Part shown: positions 52,901-62,254 of the stretch, one piece after another
Numbering within the stretch: the stretch's first letter is position 1
How the letters are laid out: every line of letters begins with the position of its first letter
NCBI RefSeq assembly: GCF_001556185.1
Contig: NZ_LSIJ01000028.1
Coordinates: 20,943-84,942 of the forward strand
From: Sphingomonas sp. CCH10-B3
GTDB taxonomy: Bacteria > Pseudomonadota > Alphaproteobacteria > Sphingomonadales > Sphingomonadaceae
Length of the DNA: 64,000 bases
Reading direction: 5' to 3'
Notes under the pieces: model-generated
The model's database searches: none
The model's input: only the letters and a program-made list of their open reading frames with translations
Told to the model about the DNA's origin: nothing
Position numbers and translations under genes: made by a program

Positions 52901-55428
52901 CCCTGCTCCCCATCCACGCCGTGTTGCCCGATCTGCTCGCAGTCCTGCGCGCGCGGTCGACTGCCGTGCTGGTCGCGCCGCCGGGGGCGGGCAAGACGAC
53001 GGCGGTGGCGCCTGCGCTGCTGGCTGAGCCGTGGTGCAGCGGCGAAATCCTGCTGCTGTCGCCGCGCCGGATCGCCGCGCGCGCCGCTGCCGAGCGGATG
53101 GCGGCGGTGGCGGGCGAGGCGGTCGGGCGCAGCTATGGCTATGCGACGCGGATGGACAGCAAGCGCTCCGCCGCGACGCGCGTGACGGTGATGACCGAGG
53201 GCATTTTCGTCAATCGCATCCAGGCCGATCCCGAGCTGGCGGGCGTCTCGGCGGTGTTGTTCGACGAAGTGCACGAACGCAGCCTCGACAGCGACTTCGG
53301 GTTGGCGCTTGCGCTCGACGCGGCGGGCGCGCTGCGGCCCGACCTGCGGCTGGTGGCGATGTCGGCGACGCTCGACGGCGCGCGGTTCGCGAGCCTGATG
53401 GGGGATGCACCCGTCATTGAAAGTGAGGGACGCAGCTATCCACTGACCTTGCGCCATCTGGGCCGCGCGGCGGAAGCGCGGATCGAGGACGAGATGGCGC
53501 GCGCAATCCGGCTGGCGCTGGGCGAAGCCGAGGGCGGGGTGCTCGCCTTCCTGCCCGGCGTGGCGGAGATCGAGCGTGTCGCCGAACGGCTGGGCGACCT
53601 GCCCGGCGTCGTGCTCCACAAGCTCCACGGCACGCTGCCGCCCGCCGAACAACGCGCGGCGATCGCGCCGTCGGACGCGCGCAAGTTGGTGCTCGCGACT
53701 TCGATTGCCGAGACCAGCCTGACGCTCGACGGCATTCGCATCGTCGTCGATTCGGGGCTGGCGCGGCGCCCGCGCTACGATCGCGCGGCGGGGATGACGC
53801 GACTGGTGACCGAACGCGCGAGCCAGGCGGCGGTGACACAGCGCGCGGGCCGCGCCGCGCGGCAGGGGCCGGGGGTCGCGTATCGGCTGTGGGAGGAGGC
53901 CGCGACGGCGGGGCTGCCGCGATTCGATCCGCCCGAGATCCTCGAGGCCGATCTGTCGGCACTCACGCTCGACTGCGCGCGTTGGGGGGAGAGCGATCCG
54001 CGTCGGTTGCGCTGGATCGATCCGCCCCCCGACGCCGCGGTGGCCGAGGCGCGGTCCCGGTTGCTGGCGCTGGGGGCGATCGACGGCGCGGGGCGGGTGA
54101 CGCCGCATGGCGAGGCGGTGGCCAGACTGCCGCTGCCGCCGCGGCTCGGCCACATGCTGATCGAGAGCGCGCGGCTCGGGTTGGGGGACGTGGCGGCCGA
54201 AGTCGCGGCGCTGCTCGGCGAGCGCGGGCTGGGCGGGAACGACCCCGATCTCGACGCGCGGCTGCAGCGGTGGCGGCGCGAACGCGGCGGGCGAGCCGAG
54301 AGTGCGCGGAAGCTGGCGGCGCGGTGGGTCGCGCTGACTGCTCCCTCTCCCCTCCGGGGAGAGGGTCGGGGAGAGGGGGAGCCCCACGCACCGTCGCCTG
54401 TGGCCCCCCTCTCCCAACCCTCTCCCCAGAGGGGAGAGGGCTTTGACGTCGCCACCTGCATCGCGCTCGCTTTCCCCGATCGTGTCGCGCGCCGTCGCGA
54501 GGCTTCGGGCGAGCAATGGGCCTCGGTCGGCGGGCGCGGGTTCAGGCTCGACCCCACCTCCAGTCTCGCCCGCGCCGAATGGCTCGCGGTCGCCGAGACG
54601 CAAGGCATGGCGGCGGGCGCGCGCATCCTTGCCGCTGCTCCCATCGACGCGGTGACCGTCGAGGCGCTGTTCGGCGACAGCATCGAAACCCGCCGCCACG
54701 TCAGCTTCGATCCCGCGACCGGCGGCGTGCAGGCGGTGCGCGAGCGACGGCTCGGCGCGATCCGGCTGAGCGGTGGGCCCGACCCGAACGCCGACACGGA
54801 GGACATCGCCGCCGCGCTGCTCGATGGCCTGCGCACCCATGGCCTCGACCTGCTGCCCTGGCCCGATTCGGCAACCGCACTGCGCCAGCGCGCCGCCTTT
54901 GCCGCGCAGCACGGTGCGCCCGACTTCGCGCTCGACGATCAGGCATTGCTCGACCGCGCCGACGAGTGGCTGGTCCCGCTGCTGGCGGGCAAGCGCCGCC
55001 TCGACCAGATCGATCCCGCCGCGCTCAACGATGCGCTGCGCAACCTCATCGGCTGGGATGCGTTGCAGGCGATCGACCGGCTCGCGCCGCCGCGCTTCGA
55101 ATCGCCCGCGGGTAGCAGCCACGCGATCGACTATACCGCCGAAGCTGGCCCCACCGTCGAACTCCGCCCGCAGGCGCTGTTCGGCCTCGCGACTCACCCG
55201 ATGGTCGCAGGCGGGCGGGTGCCGCTGGTGCTATCGCTCACCTCGCCCGCCGGTCGCCCGATCCAGACGACGCGCGACCTGCCCGGCTTCTGGGCGGGCA
55301 GCTGGGCGGCGGTCGCGAAGGAAATGCGCGGCCGCTATCCGCGCCATCCCTGGCCCGACGATCCGGCGAACGCCAATGCGACGCTCAGGACCAAAAATGC
55401 GGATGCACGCGCGCAAGGCTTGCGGTAA
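52897..55428 (+). CDS. hrpB: ATP-dependent RNA helicase HrpB, with repeat insertion
   Basis: A DEAH/DExH-type helicase of 843 residues. Visible motifs are Walker A VAPPGAGKTTAV (about residues 26-37), motif II FDEVHERSLDSD, motif III AMSATLDG, motif V region LATSIAETSLTLDGIRIVVDSGLARRPRYD, written here only by its ends LATSIAETS and DSGLARR, and motif VI QRAGRAARQGPG. The HrpB C-terminal domain follows (FWAGSWAAVAKEMRGRYPRH near the end). About residues 483-515 (PSPLRGEGRGEGEP and QPSPQRGEGF) are encoded by a family C palindrome inserted before the ATCIALAFPDRVARRRE block. Both flanks match the family, so the enzyme is probably intact. The cellular role of HrpB in alphaproteobacteria is poorly known. 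Confidence 0.93.
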   Translation: MTLLPIHAVLPDLLAVLRARSTAVLVAPPGAGKTTAVAPALLAEPWCSGEILLLSPRRIAARAAAERMAAVAGEAVGRSYGYATRMDSKRSAATRVTVMTEGIFVNRIQADPELAGVSAVLFDEVHERSLDSDFGLALALDAAGALRPDLRLVAMSATLDGARFASLMGDAPVIESEGRSYPLTLRHLGRAAEARIEDEMARAIRLALGEAEGGVLAFLPGVAEIERVAERLGDLPGVVLHKLHGTLPPAEQRAAIAPSDARKLVLATSIAETSLTLDGIRIVVDSGLARRPRYDRAAGMTRLVTERASQAAVTQRAGRAARQGPGVAYRLWEEAATAGLPRFDPPEILEADLSALTLDCARWGESDPRRLRWIDPPPDAAVAEARSRLLALGAIDGAGRVTPHGEAVARLPLPPRLGHMLIESARLGLGDVAAEVAALLGERGLGGNDPDLDARLQRWRRERGGRAESARKLAARWVALTAPSPLRGEGRGEGEPHAPSPVAPLSQPSPQRGEGFDVATCIALAFPDRVARRREASGEQWASVGGRGFRLDPTSSLARAEWLAVAETQGMAAGARILAAAPIDAVTVEALFGDSIETRRHVSFDPATGGVQAVRERRLGAIRLSGGPDPNADTEDIAAALLDGLRTHGLDLLPWPDSATALRQRAAFAAQHGAPDFALDDQALLDRADEWLVPLLAGKRRLDQIDPAALNDALRNLIGWDALQAIDRLAPPRFESPAGSSHAIDYTAEAGPTVELRPQALFGLATHPMVAGGRVPLVLSLTSPAGRPIQTTRDLPGFWAGSWAAVAKEMRGRYPRHPWPDDPANANATLRTKNADARAQGLR
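54343..54440. repeat. Palindromic repeat, family C (copy 2), in frame inside hrpB
   Basis: CCCTCTCCCCTCCGGGGAGA at the left and TCTCCCCAGAGGGGAGAGGG at the right form nested hairpins about 98 bases overall. The element is related to the hpnB copy at 43365-43480 (CTCCCCT..AGGGGAG arms) but diverged in the middle. Confidence 0.88.
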
Positions 55429-55438
55429 GGCGCAGGAC

Positions 55439-55720
55439 ATGACGACCGCACGCATCTATCAGCGCCCCAAGAACGCGATGCAATCGGGCCGCGCCCGCAC
55501 GCAGCAATGGGTGCTCGAATTCGAGCCCGCCGAAGCCAAGCGGCCCGATCCGCTGACCGGCTGGGCAGGCTCGGGCGACACGCGCGAGCAGTTGCGGCTG
55601 GCGTTCCCGAGCGCGGAAGCGGCGATTGCCTATGCGACGCGCGAAGGCATCGACTATCACCTGATCCCGGCGCCCGAGCGCAAGCTCAAGCTGCAGGCTT
55701 ACGCGGACAATTTCCGCTAG
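55439..55720 (+). CDS. NDUFS4-like complex I accessory subunit (ETC complex I subunit region)
   Basis: A 93-residue protein with the conserved pattern of the NDUFS4/AQDQ supernumerary subunit of NADH:ubiquinone oxidoreductase, found in alphaproteobacteria and mitochondria: ARIYQRPKNAMQSGRART, WVLEFEPAEAKRPDPLTGW, DTREQLRLAFPSAEAAIAYA and KLKLQAYADNFR. It is a genuine subunit encoded away from the nuo operon, as in other alphaproteobacteria. ATG 55439 lies 10 bases after the hrpB stop; a much longer open frame upstream is antisense or shadow sequence. Confidence 0.92.
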   Translation: MTTARIYQRPKNAMQSGRARTQQWVLEFEPAEAKRPDPLTGWAGSGDTREQLRLAFPSAEAAIAYATREGIDYHLIPAPERKLKLQAYADNFR

Positions 55721-55757
55721 GGGGCTGCCCCCCTCTACTCTTTCCCGTCCTCGCCGT

Positions 55758-56351
55758 TCAGATCCCCGGCAAGCCGGGGTGCGCTTGCTCGGCCAGGCCT
55801 TCGATCGCGTCGAGCGAGAGGTCCTGCGCTTCGATCATCGCCTGCAGCCGTTGCGCGGCGGCTTCCTGTTCGGCGATCGACGTGCCGCCGCCCGGACTGT
55901 CGAGCGCGACCACTTCGGTCGCCATCCGCGGCGCTGACGGGGCGATGCCGAACGCGTCGCTGGTTGACAGGTTGGTATTGAGGCTGACGCGCTCTTCCCA
56001 TCGCGGCCCGCCCCACAGCACGGCATAATACATCAGCTTGGCTTGGACCGCACCGACGCCCGAGGCGATCATGCCGTCGTAGAAGACACGGTGCGTCGCC
56101 TGCCACGTCCGTGTGCGCTTGTCGCAAAACCAGTCGTGGATGATCGAGGCGTTGCGATATTTGCCCTCGAGCGGCCCGCCGATGATGCTCCAGAAGCCTT
56201 TCGGGATCGAGGCGCCGTCAACGACCGCGCCCTTTGGTGCTGCCCAGCGCACATCGGCAGGGTCGATGAAGACCAGGTCCGATTCGAGCCGGATGTTGCG
56301 CCCGTCATCGAGCAGGGTGACCAGAAAGTCGCCTTCGAACCGTGCCGCCAT
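55758..56351 (-). CDS. DUF1353 protein
   Basis: A 197-residue protein with a DUF1353 domain: DGASIPKGFWSIIGGPLEGKYRNA region (ends GASIPKGFW and IIGGPLEGKY) and ASIIHDWFCDKRTRTWQ, then VFYDGMIASGVGA. DUF1353 is common in phage-related and environmental genomes; the His-Asp pattern suggests a hydrolase but no activity is established. The C-terminal 50 residues are Ala/Glu/Gln-rich and helical. ATG 56351 gives a normal N-terminus (MAARFEGDFLVTLL). No phage genes surround it. Confidence 0.85.
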   Translation of the reverse strand: MAARFEGDFLVTLLDDGRNIRLESDLVFIDPADVRWAAPKGAVVDGASIPKGFWSIIGGPLEGKYRNASIIHDWFCDKRTRTWQATHRVFYDGMIASGVGAVQAKLMYYAVLWGGPRWEERVSLNTNLSTSDAFGIAPSAPRMATEVVALDSPGGGTSIAEQEAAAQRLQAMIEAQDLSLDAIEGLAEQAHPGLPGI

Positions 56352-56452
56352 TGCCCGCTGCCCTCGCTGCCGAATTCGCGCGATATTCCCATGCACGTCC
56401 AAGGTGCGCAAGCGGCGGTTGCCCTTCGCGGCGTGGGGCTTACCTAAAGGGC

Positions 56453-57595
56453 GTGACCAGCGCCGTGACTGCCCGACTCGCCGATGGCGTCCGCCGGATT
56501 GCCCCGGCGGACTGGGATGCCTGTGCCGGGTCCGCCAATCCGTTTCTCAGCCACGCCTTTCTGTCGATCCTCGAAGAATCGGGCAGCGTTGGCCCGCGCG
56601 CCGGGTGGCAGGCCGTGCCGATCGTCGTCGATGGCGCCGATGGTCGCCCCGCCGCGATTGCGCCCGCCTATGCCAAGAGCCACAGCCAGGGCGAATATGT
56701 GTTCGACCATGCCTGGGCCGATGCCTGGGAACGCGCAGGCGGGCGTTATTACCCCAAGCTGCAGGTCGCGGTGCCCTTCACCCCGGTGCCGGGGCCGCGG
56801 CTGCTGCTGCGCGATGAAGCTGCTGCGCCGGGGTTGATTGCGGCGATCGAGGCGGTGGTCAACCAGCACGGCATGTCGAGCGCGCATGCGACCTTCGTCG
56901 CGACCGACCAGCTGCCGCTGTTCGAAGCAGCGGGCTGGCTGATCCGCGCGGGCACGCAGTTTCACTGGGCGAACGACGGCTATACGAGCTTCGACGATTT
57001 CCTCGCCGCGCTGGCCAGCCGCAAGCGCAAGGCGATCCGCAAGGAACGCAGCTGCGCGGTCGAGGGGCTGACGATCCGCCACGTCACTGGCAGCGACCTG
57101 ACCGAGGCCGATTGGGACGCCTTCTGGGTCTTCTATCAAGATACCGGCGCCCGCAAATGGGGCTCCCCCTATCTTACACGCCCCTTCTTCTCGCTGCTGG
57201 GGGAGCGGATGGGCGACCGCGTGTTGTTGATGCTGGCCGAGCGCGGCGGGCGGCCGATTGCGGGCGCGCTCAACCTGATCGGCGCCGACACGCTCTATGG
57301 TCGTTATTGGGGCTGCACCGAGGACGTACCCTTCCTCCATTTCGAGCTGTGCTATTATCAGGCGATCGAGGCAGCGATCGCGCGCGGGCTGAAATTCGTC
57401 GAGGCCGGCGCGCAGGGCGAACACAAGCTCGCGCGCGGCTATGCGCCGGTCACGACCTGGTCGGCGCATTACTTGCCCGATCGCAATTTCCGCCGGGCCG
57501 TCGCCGATTTCCTGTTGCGGGAGCGCGAAGCCGTCGCCGCCGACCAGGAATATCTCGGCGCTATGACTCCATTTCGGAAGGCGGCGGAGGCGTAA
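56453..57595 (+). CDS. FemAB/GNAT-like protein (PF04339, DUF482)
   Basis: A 380-residue protein of the DUF482 group, related to FemAB and GNAT acyl/aminoacyl transferases and often annotated as a peptidoglycan-type biosynthesis protein. Blocks include ANPFLSHAFLSILEESGSVG, YVFDHAWADAWERAGGRYYP and KLQVAVPFTPVPGPRLL; in the second half SRKRKAIRKERSCA, FYQDTGARKWGSPYLTRPFF and CYYQAIEAAIARGLKFVEAG follow, then GEHKLARGYAP. The start is a GTG at 56453 with AAAGG upstream. The 3' end overlaps the converging membrane-protein gene by 35 bases. The substrate is unknown. Confidence 0.85.
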   Translation: MTSAVTARLADGVRRIAPADWDACAGSANPFLSHAFLSILEESGSVGPRAGWQAVPIVVDGADGRPAAIAPAYAKSHSQGEYVFDHAWADAWERAGGRYYPKLQVAVPFTPVPGPRLLLRDEAAAPGLIAAIEAVVNQHGMSSAHATFVATDQLPLFEAAGWLIRAGTQFHWANDGYTSFDDFLAALASRKRKAIRKERSCAVEGLTIRHVTGSDLTEADWDAFWVFYQDTGARKWGSPYLTRPFFSLLGERMGDRVLLMLAERGGRPIAGALNLIGADTLYGRYWGCTEDVPFLHFELCYYQAIEAAIARGLKFVEAGAQGEHKLARGYAPVTTWSAHYLPDRNFRRAVADFLLREREAVAADQEYLGAMTPFRKAAEA

Positions 57596-59183
57596 TCAGG
57601 TCGCGGGTCAGCTCGGGGCCGGGCTTGCCGTGGTCGATCTTGAACAGCGCGCTGGTGCCGTCGCGCCACACGGGAATCAGCCCTTGCTCCAGCCGCTTCT
57701 CATAGGGCGGCGGGATGATCAGCCAGACATAATCGAACGCCTCGCGCGGGAAGCGCGCCAGGCTGCGCCCGATCGGCCGCCACCATTCGCGCGGGCATTG
57801 CTGGTAGGTCACCAGCTGCGACGGGTCGTGCGAATAGCGCGCGGCGGGGCGATATTTGGTGACCAGCAACTGCGCGCCCGCCATCGACCATTGATCGTTC
57901 GAATAGGCCATTTTGCGTTCGAGTGCGAGCGCGGGCAGGTGCTGCAACCGGCTCATGAACCATTCGCTGTGGCACGTTTCGCCGACGAAGCTGACCAGCC
58001 GCGCGCCTTCGGGCAAATGGTCGAGCGCCTTCAGCTCGCGGTCATAGCTGTTGCTGTAGAAATAGAAGCTCGCGGTATTGCCCGCGATCCGCACGAGGAA
58101 GAAGGCGAGGCCGAGCGCGGCCACCGTCATCGTGCCGCGGATCGACAGGCCGGGCTTGGGGCGCAGGCCGATCATCGCAATCGCGATCATGAAGGGCGCG
58201 AGCCGCATATCGGCATAGGCCGAGCCGAACACGATGCGCGGCAGCAGGATGAACACCGCCAGCAGGAACAGCGCCGACAGCAGCAGGTTGCGCGAATATT
58301 CGATGTTGGGATCGCGCACGCCCTTGAAGATGATGAGGTAGAGGACGGCAGTCGAGGCGATGTCGAATGCCTGCCAGCGGTCGCGGATCGGCATCGTCAG
58401 CCAGCTGATCTTGGCGCGCAGGTTGAACCAGTCGCCGGTCTGCCCCTTCACGTCGGCGCCGCTGCGCCACGCGACCATCAGCGCGATCGGCAGCGCGAGC
58501 GGCAGGCAGCCGATGCCGGCACGTATCCATGCGCCCAGCCAGTGCGTCGCCCGCTCGCCCCAGCCGTTGGACGTTTCGGGCAACCGGTCGTGCTGGCGGA
58601 TCATCTCCGCCGAAAAGGCCATCACGCCGAGGAAACCCCAGCCGAAGGTGTGGCACACCCACAGCGCGCAGCTGAGCGGCACGAAGATTACCGCGCGCAA
58701 ACCGAAGCGATTGTGGCGCGCCAGCCACAGCCACAGCCCGAACAGATTTAGCGCGAGCGCCATCGACAGCGCGAAATTGACGAAGCCGAAATGCAGGGGG
58801 AAGCTATAGGCAAGCGGGAGTGCGAACAGCGCGGTCGCGGGTACCCGGCCATGGACTTCGCGCGCGATCCACAGCAGGCCGGTAACGGTCAGTACCGGAA
58901 TGCTGATCACCAGCAGCTTGACCGCCAGTTCCAGCCCGAAAATCGGTGCCAGCGGGATGATGAGGAGATCAAAGCCGAGATTGCCGATCAGCGACCATTT
59001 GAAATCATACCAGTCGAGCAGCCACGGCGCCTGTTCCCCTGACAATTGCACGCGGTAACGACCCATGTGCCCGGGCAAGTCGACCAGTGGCGGAATCGTC
59101 GGCCACAGCAAGGGAATGGCCGCAATCGCCGCCATCGCGACGACGAACCAGCGCGTTTGCCACCAGTGGATTTTGCCCTCCAT
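57561..59183 (-). CDS. Large polytopic membrane protein, possible GT-C glycosyltransferase
   Basis: A 540-residue protein with about ten hydrophobic helices and a soluble C-terminal domain of about 150 residues. The first extracytoplasmic loop after helix 1 has PTIPPLVDLPGHMGRYRV, whose Asp-Pro-x-His pattern is reminiscent of the catalytic loop of GT-C enzymes that use polyprenyl-phosphate sugars. I do not recognise a named family. The C-terminal part contains three or four Trp-rich segments and a Pro-rich end (TPPPPSE). It lies 9 bases after another large membrane protein on the same strand, so the two are probably one operon. Confidence 0.7.
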   Translation of the reverse strand: MEGKIHWWQTRWFVVAMAAIAAIPLLWPTIPPLVDLPGHMGRYRVQLSGEQAPWLLDWYDFKWSLIGNLGFDLLIIPLAPIFGLELAVKLLVISIPVLTVTGLLWIAREVHGRVPATALFALPLAYSFPLHFGFVNFALSMALALNLFGLWLWLARHNRFGLRAVIFVPLSCALWVCHTFGWGFLGVMAFSAEMIRQHDRLPETSNGWGERATHWLGAWIRAGIGCLPLALPIALMVAWRSGADVKGQTGDWFNLRAKISWLTMPIRDRWQAFDIASTAVLYLIIFKGVRDPNIEYSRNLLLSALFLLAVFILLPRIVFGSAYADMRLAPFMIAIAMIGLRPKPGLSIRGTMTVAALGLAFFLVRIAGNTASFYFYSNSYDRELKALDHLPEGARLVSFVGETCHSEWFMSRLQHLPALALERKMAYSNDQWSMAGAQLLVTKYRPAARYSHDPSQLVTYQQCPREWWRPIGRSLARFPREAFDYVWLIIPPPYEKRLEQGLIPVWRDGTSALFKIDHGKPGPELTRDLITPPPPSEMES

Positions 59184-59192
59184 CCGCGCGCT

Positions 59193-60914
59193 CTAGTCTG
59201 CGCGGGGGGCTTCCCGCAAGCGCGGTGCAACGCGCCACAGCTTCGCCCCCGATGCGGTGGCGACGGGGGTGAGCCAGCCGGGCGCCTTGTCGGCGCGCAG
59301 CCGGCCCAAGAGGCGGTGCGGATCATTGACGAGCGGGCGGTCGAGTTCGGCGAAATCGCCGGGGCAGAGCAGGACATAATCGGCCCGCCACTTCGCGGCG
59401 ATCGCCTGCGCGGCTTGGGGGCTGCCAAGGAAAAAGCGGTACATCGCGGCGTTGCCGCCATTGTTGCGGTGATAGGGGGCGGCGATCATCCGGTGCGGCC
59501 CCGCCGCAATCGCATAAGCCCCGACATCGATCGGCGCCATCACCGTCCCGGTCGGCAGCGCGGCGAGCGCGGCTTGCGGGTTGCAGGCGGCACTCGGCGT
59601 GCCGGTTGGCGCGAAGGCTTGCGCGGCGATTGGATAGAGCATCCCTGCCGAACCGAGCCATGCGCCCGCCAGCCACAGCGCCCCGCGCGTGCGCGCTTCG
59701 CCGATCGCGACTGCCAGCGCAGGGGTGCCGAGGATGACGCCGGCATAGACGCCGCGCAGTTCGAAACAGGCGACCGCAAAAGCGGCAAGCTGGAGCGCGA
59801 GTAGCAGCGCCCAACCGCGCTGCTGGCGCTGCCAGACCTGCCACAAGGTCGCCGCGATCCCGGCGATCAGCAGCCCGGCATAAGCGACGGCGGTGGCGAA
59901 GGGCGCCGCGAACAACGATTGCGCTTCACCGACGTGATCGAGCCACAGCCGCGCGACCAGCGGGTCGACCGCGCCATAGGGATTCGCACAGCCATGCGCG
60001 ATCGGCAGCAGCGGCAGCGCGATCATGCCGCCCGCCATCAGGCTCGCCGCCGCCCGCAGTGACCGTGTGGCCAGCAGCGGCGTAGCCAGGCTCAGCACCA
60101 GCGGGGCCACCGCGCCGATCTGCGCCGCCATCCACACGGTGCTGGTGAAGCTGTCGCAGGCGGCATAGCCCCAGTCGGTCGTGGCAAAGATTGTCGCGCC
60201 AAGTGCCAATGTGCCGCTCAGGCCCGTTCCGAGCCCGGCTAGCTGTCCGGACGCGCCGCCGCGACCAAACCACCAGCCGACCCATACGGACAGCGAGACG
60301 AGGCTCAGAACCGGCGCCATCTCCATGCCCACGATCAGGCTCGCGCCCGTCGCGACGCCAGCCACAATCCCGCTCGCCCAACCGGGCGTCGCGAGCAACG
60401 CGCGCACGGCAACCAGCACCAGCACAATCTGCAAGCCGTGGTGATCGATCCGCCCCGGCGCGAACAGGGTGGTGACGGGATAGGCGACGCCTGCGACGAT
60501 GATTGCGGTGCGCGCTGCGTCGGGCGCCAGCTTGCGGGTGATGCTCGCGACCAGCGCCAGCGCCGCGCCGAACAGCGCGAGTGGCCAGGTGGTGACGGCG
60601 GCGATTTCAGCGGCATGGGGGCCGATCAGCGGGCGCAGCAGCGCTATGATCGCCGCAGGGACCAGATCAGGCAACCGAGACCAATGCATCGCGAGACCGC
60701 CCGCCAGCCGGTGCTGCCGCACATCCGCAAACGCCTGCCCGCCGAGCCAGTCGCGGATCTGCTGCAACCGCATCGCATCATCGGTATCGGGGAGCCGCAG
60801 CGCCGACAGGTTCCCCCAATCGCGCGCCGCCCAGGCAAGGCCGAGCAGCAGTGCGAAGGCGAAGGCGATCAGCAGGTCGCCGCGATCTGCCCGGTGGTGC
60901 TGCGAAGTCCCCAT
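59193..60914 (-). CDS. Large polytopic membrane protein, possible GT-C/STT3-like glycosyltransferase
   Basis: A 573-residue protein with about 12 helices and a soluble C-terminus. After the first helix is LPDTDDAMRLQQIRDWLGGQ, an Asp-x-Asp-like motif of GT-C glycosyltransferases. FAPGRIDHHGLQIVLVL carries an Asp-His-His element of the kind seen in STT3/AglB oligosaccharyltransferase relatives. The C-terminal region (APIDVGAYAIAAGPHRMIAAPYHRNN, here named by its ends) resembles the soluble domain seen in such proteins. The function is inferred by pattern only; the sugar donor and acceptor are unknown. ATG 60914. Confidence 0.72.
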   Translation of the reverse strand: MGTSQHHRADRGDLLIAFAFALLLGLAWAARDWGNLSALRLPDTDDAMRLQQIRDWLGGQAFADVRQHRLAGGLAMHWSRLPDLVPAAIIALLRPLIGPHAAEIAAVTTWPLALFGAALALVASITRKLAPDAARTAIIVAGVAYPVTTLFAPGRIDHHGLQIVLVLVAVRALLATPGWASGIVAGVATGASLIVGMEMAPVLSLVSLSVWVGWWFGRGGASGQLAGLGTGLSGTLALGATIFATTDWGYAACDSFTSTVWMAAQIGAVAPLVLSLATPLLATRSLRAAASLMAGGMIALPLLPIAHGCANPYGAVDPLVARLWLDHVGEAQSLFAAPFATAVAYAGLLIAGIAATLWQVWQRQQRGWALLLALQLAAFAVACFELRGVYAGVILGTPALAVAIGEARTRGALWLAGAWLGSAGMLYPIAAQAFAPTGTPSAACNPQAALAALPTGTVMAPIDVGAYAIAAGPHRMIAAPYHRNNGGNAAMYRFFLGSPQAAQAIAAKWRADYVLLCPGDFAELDRPLVNDPHRLLGRLRADKAPGWLTPVATASGAKLWRVAPRLREAPRAD

Positions 60915-60957
60915 GGCACCGGGGTAGCGGCGCCGTGGTTAATGCGGGGTTTCGCCG

Positions 60958-62178
60958 TCACCCCTGATCCCGCCGCCCCAGCAGCCGCAGCCGCAGCGCA
61001 TTGAGCTTGATGAACCCCGCCGCGTCGCGCTGGTCATAGGCGCCCTGATCGTCCTCGAAGGTCACGACCTTTTCCGAATAGAGCGAATAGGGCGACTTGC
61101 GGCCGATCACATAGACGCCGCCCTTGTAGAGCTTGAGCCGCACCGTGCCCGTCACCTTCAACTGGCTGTGGTCGATCGCCGCCTGCAGCATCTCGCGCTC
61201 GGGCGAGAACCAGAAGCCGTTGTACAGCAGCTCGGCATAGCGCGGCGCGAATTCGTCCTTCAGATGCGCCGCCCCGCGATCGAGCGTGAGCTGTTCGATC
61301 CCGCGGTGGGCGAGGTGATAGATGGTGCCGCCCGGCGTCTCGTACATGCCGCGCGACTTCATACCGACGAAGCGGTTCTCAACCAGATCGAGCCGTCCGA
61401 TGCCGTGACGGCGGCCGAGTTCGTTGAGCGCGGTCAGCAGGCTCGCGGGCGACATCCCCTCGCCGTTGAGCGCGACGCCGTCGCCGCGCTCGAAATCGAT
61501 CGTGATCACCTCGGGCGCGTCGGGCGCGTCCTCGGGGTTCACCGTGCGCGAATAGACGTAATCGGGCACTTCGTCCCACGGATCCTCGAGCACCTTGCCC
61601 TCGCTCGAGGTGTGCAGCAGATTCGCGTCGGTCGAAAACGGCGCTTCGCCGCGCTTGTCCTTGTTGACCGGAATCTGGTGCGCCTCGGCGAATTCGATCA
61701 GCTTGGTGCGGCTGGTCAGGTCCCATTCGCGCCACGGCGCGATCACCTTGATGTCGGGCGCGAGCGCATAATAGCCGAGCTCGAAACGGACCTGGTCATT
61801 GCCCTTGCCGGTCGCGCCGTGGCTGACGGCATCGGCGCCGACTTGCCGCGCGATCTCGATCTGCCGCTTGGCGATCAGCGGCCGCGCGATCGACGTGCCG
61901 AGCAGGTACAGCCCCTCGTACAGCGCGTTGGCGCGCATCATCGGGAACACGTAATCCTTGACGAAAGTCTCGCGCAGATCGTCGATGAAGATATGCTCGG
62001 GGCGGACGCCCGCCATCTCGGCCTTCTTGCGCGCGGGCTCGAGTTCCTCGCCCTGGCCCAGATCGGCGGTGAAGGTCACCACCTCGCAATTATAGGTCTG
62101 CTGGAGCCACTTCAGGATCACGCTGGTGTCGAGCCCGCCCGAATAGGCAAGGACGACTCGATTGATCTGGTCGGTCAT
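60958..62178 (-). CDS. argG: Argininosuccinate synthase
   Basis: Joins citrulline and aspartate with ATP in arginine synthesis. The 406-residue type 1 enzyme has the N-type ATP pyrophosphatase motif [15 protein letters not shown], the [14 protein letters not shown] loop for citrulline/aspartate binding, and [20 protein letters not shown] stands at a good distance from ATG 62178. It is monocistronic, divergent from the DUF1801 gene. Confidence 0.97.
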   Translation of the reverse strand: MTDQINRVVLAYSGGLDTSVILKWLQQTYNCEVVTFTADLGQGEELEPARKKAEMAGVRPEHIFIDDLRETFVKDYVFPMMRANALYEGLYLLGTSIARPLIAKRQIEIARQVGADAVSHGATGKGNDQVRFELGYYALAPDIKVIAPWREWDLTSRTKLIEFAEAHQIPVNKDKRGEAPFSTDANLLHTSSEGKVLEDPWDEVPDYVYSRTVNPEDAPDAPEVITIDFERGDGVALNGEGMSPASLLTALNELGRRHGIGRLDLVENRFVGMKSRGMYETPGGTIYHLAHRGIEQLTLDRGAAHLKDEFAPRYAELLYNGFWFSPEREMLQAAIDHSQLKVTGTVRLKLYKGGVYVIGRKSPYSLYSEKVVTFEDDQGAYDQRDAAGFIKLNALRLRLLGRRDQG

Positions 62179-62254
62179 GGCAAACTCCTGAAGGCGAGAA
62201 AGCGGCGCGTGTTACGAAGCCGCGGGCGCGTGCGCAAGCGACTAGGGGGAAGCC

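Noticed and set aside
55758..56351. DUF1353 gene as a prophage remnant
   Set aside because: No integrase, capsid, tail or lysis genes are nearby, and base composition and spacing match the neighbours.
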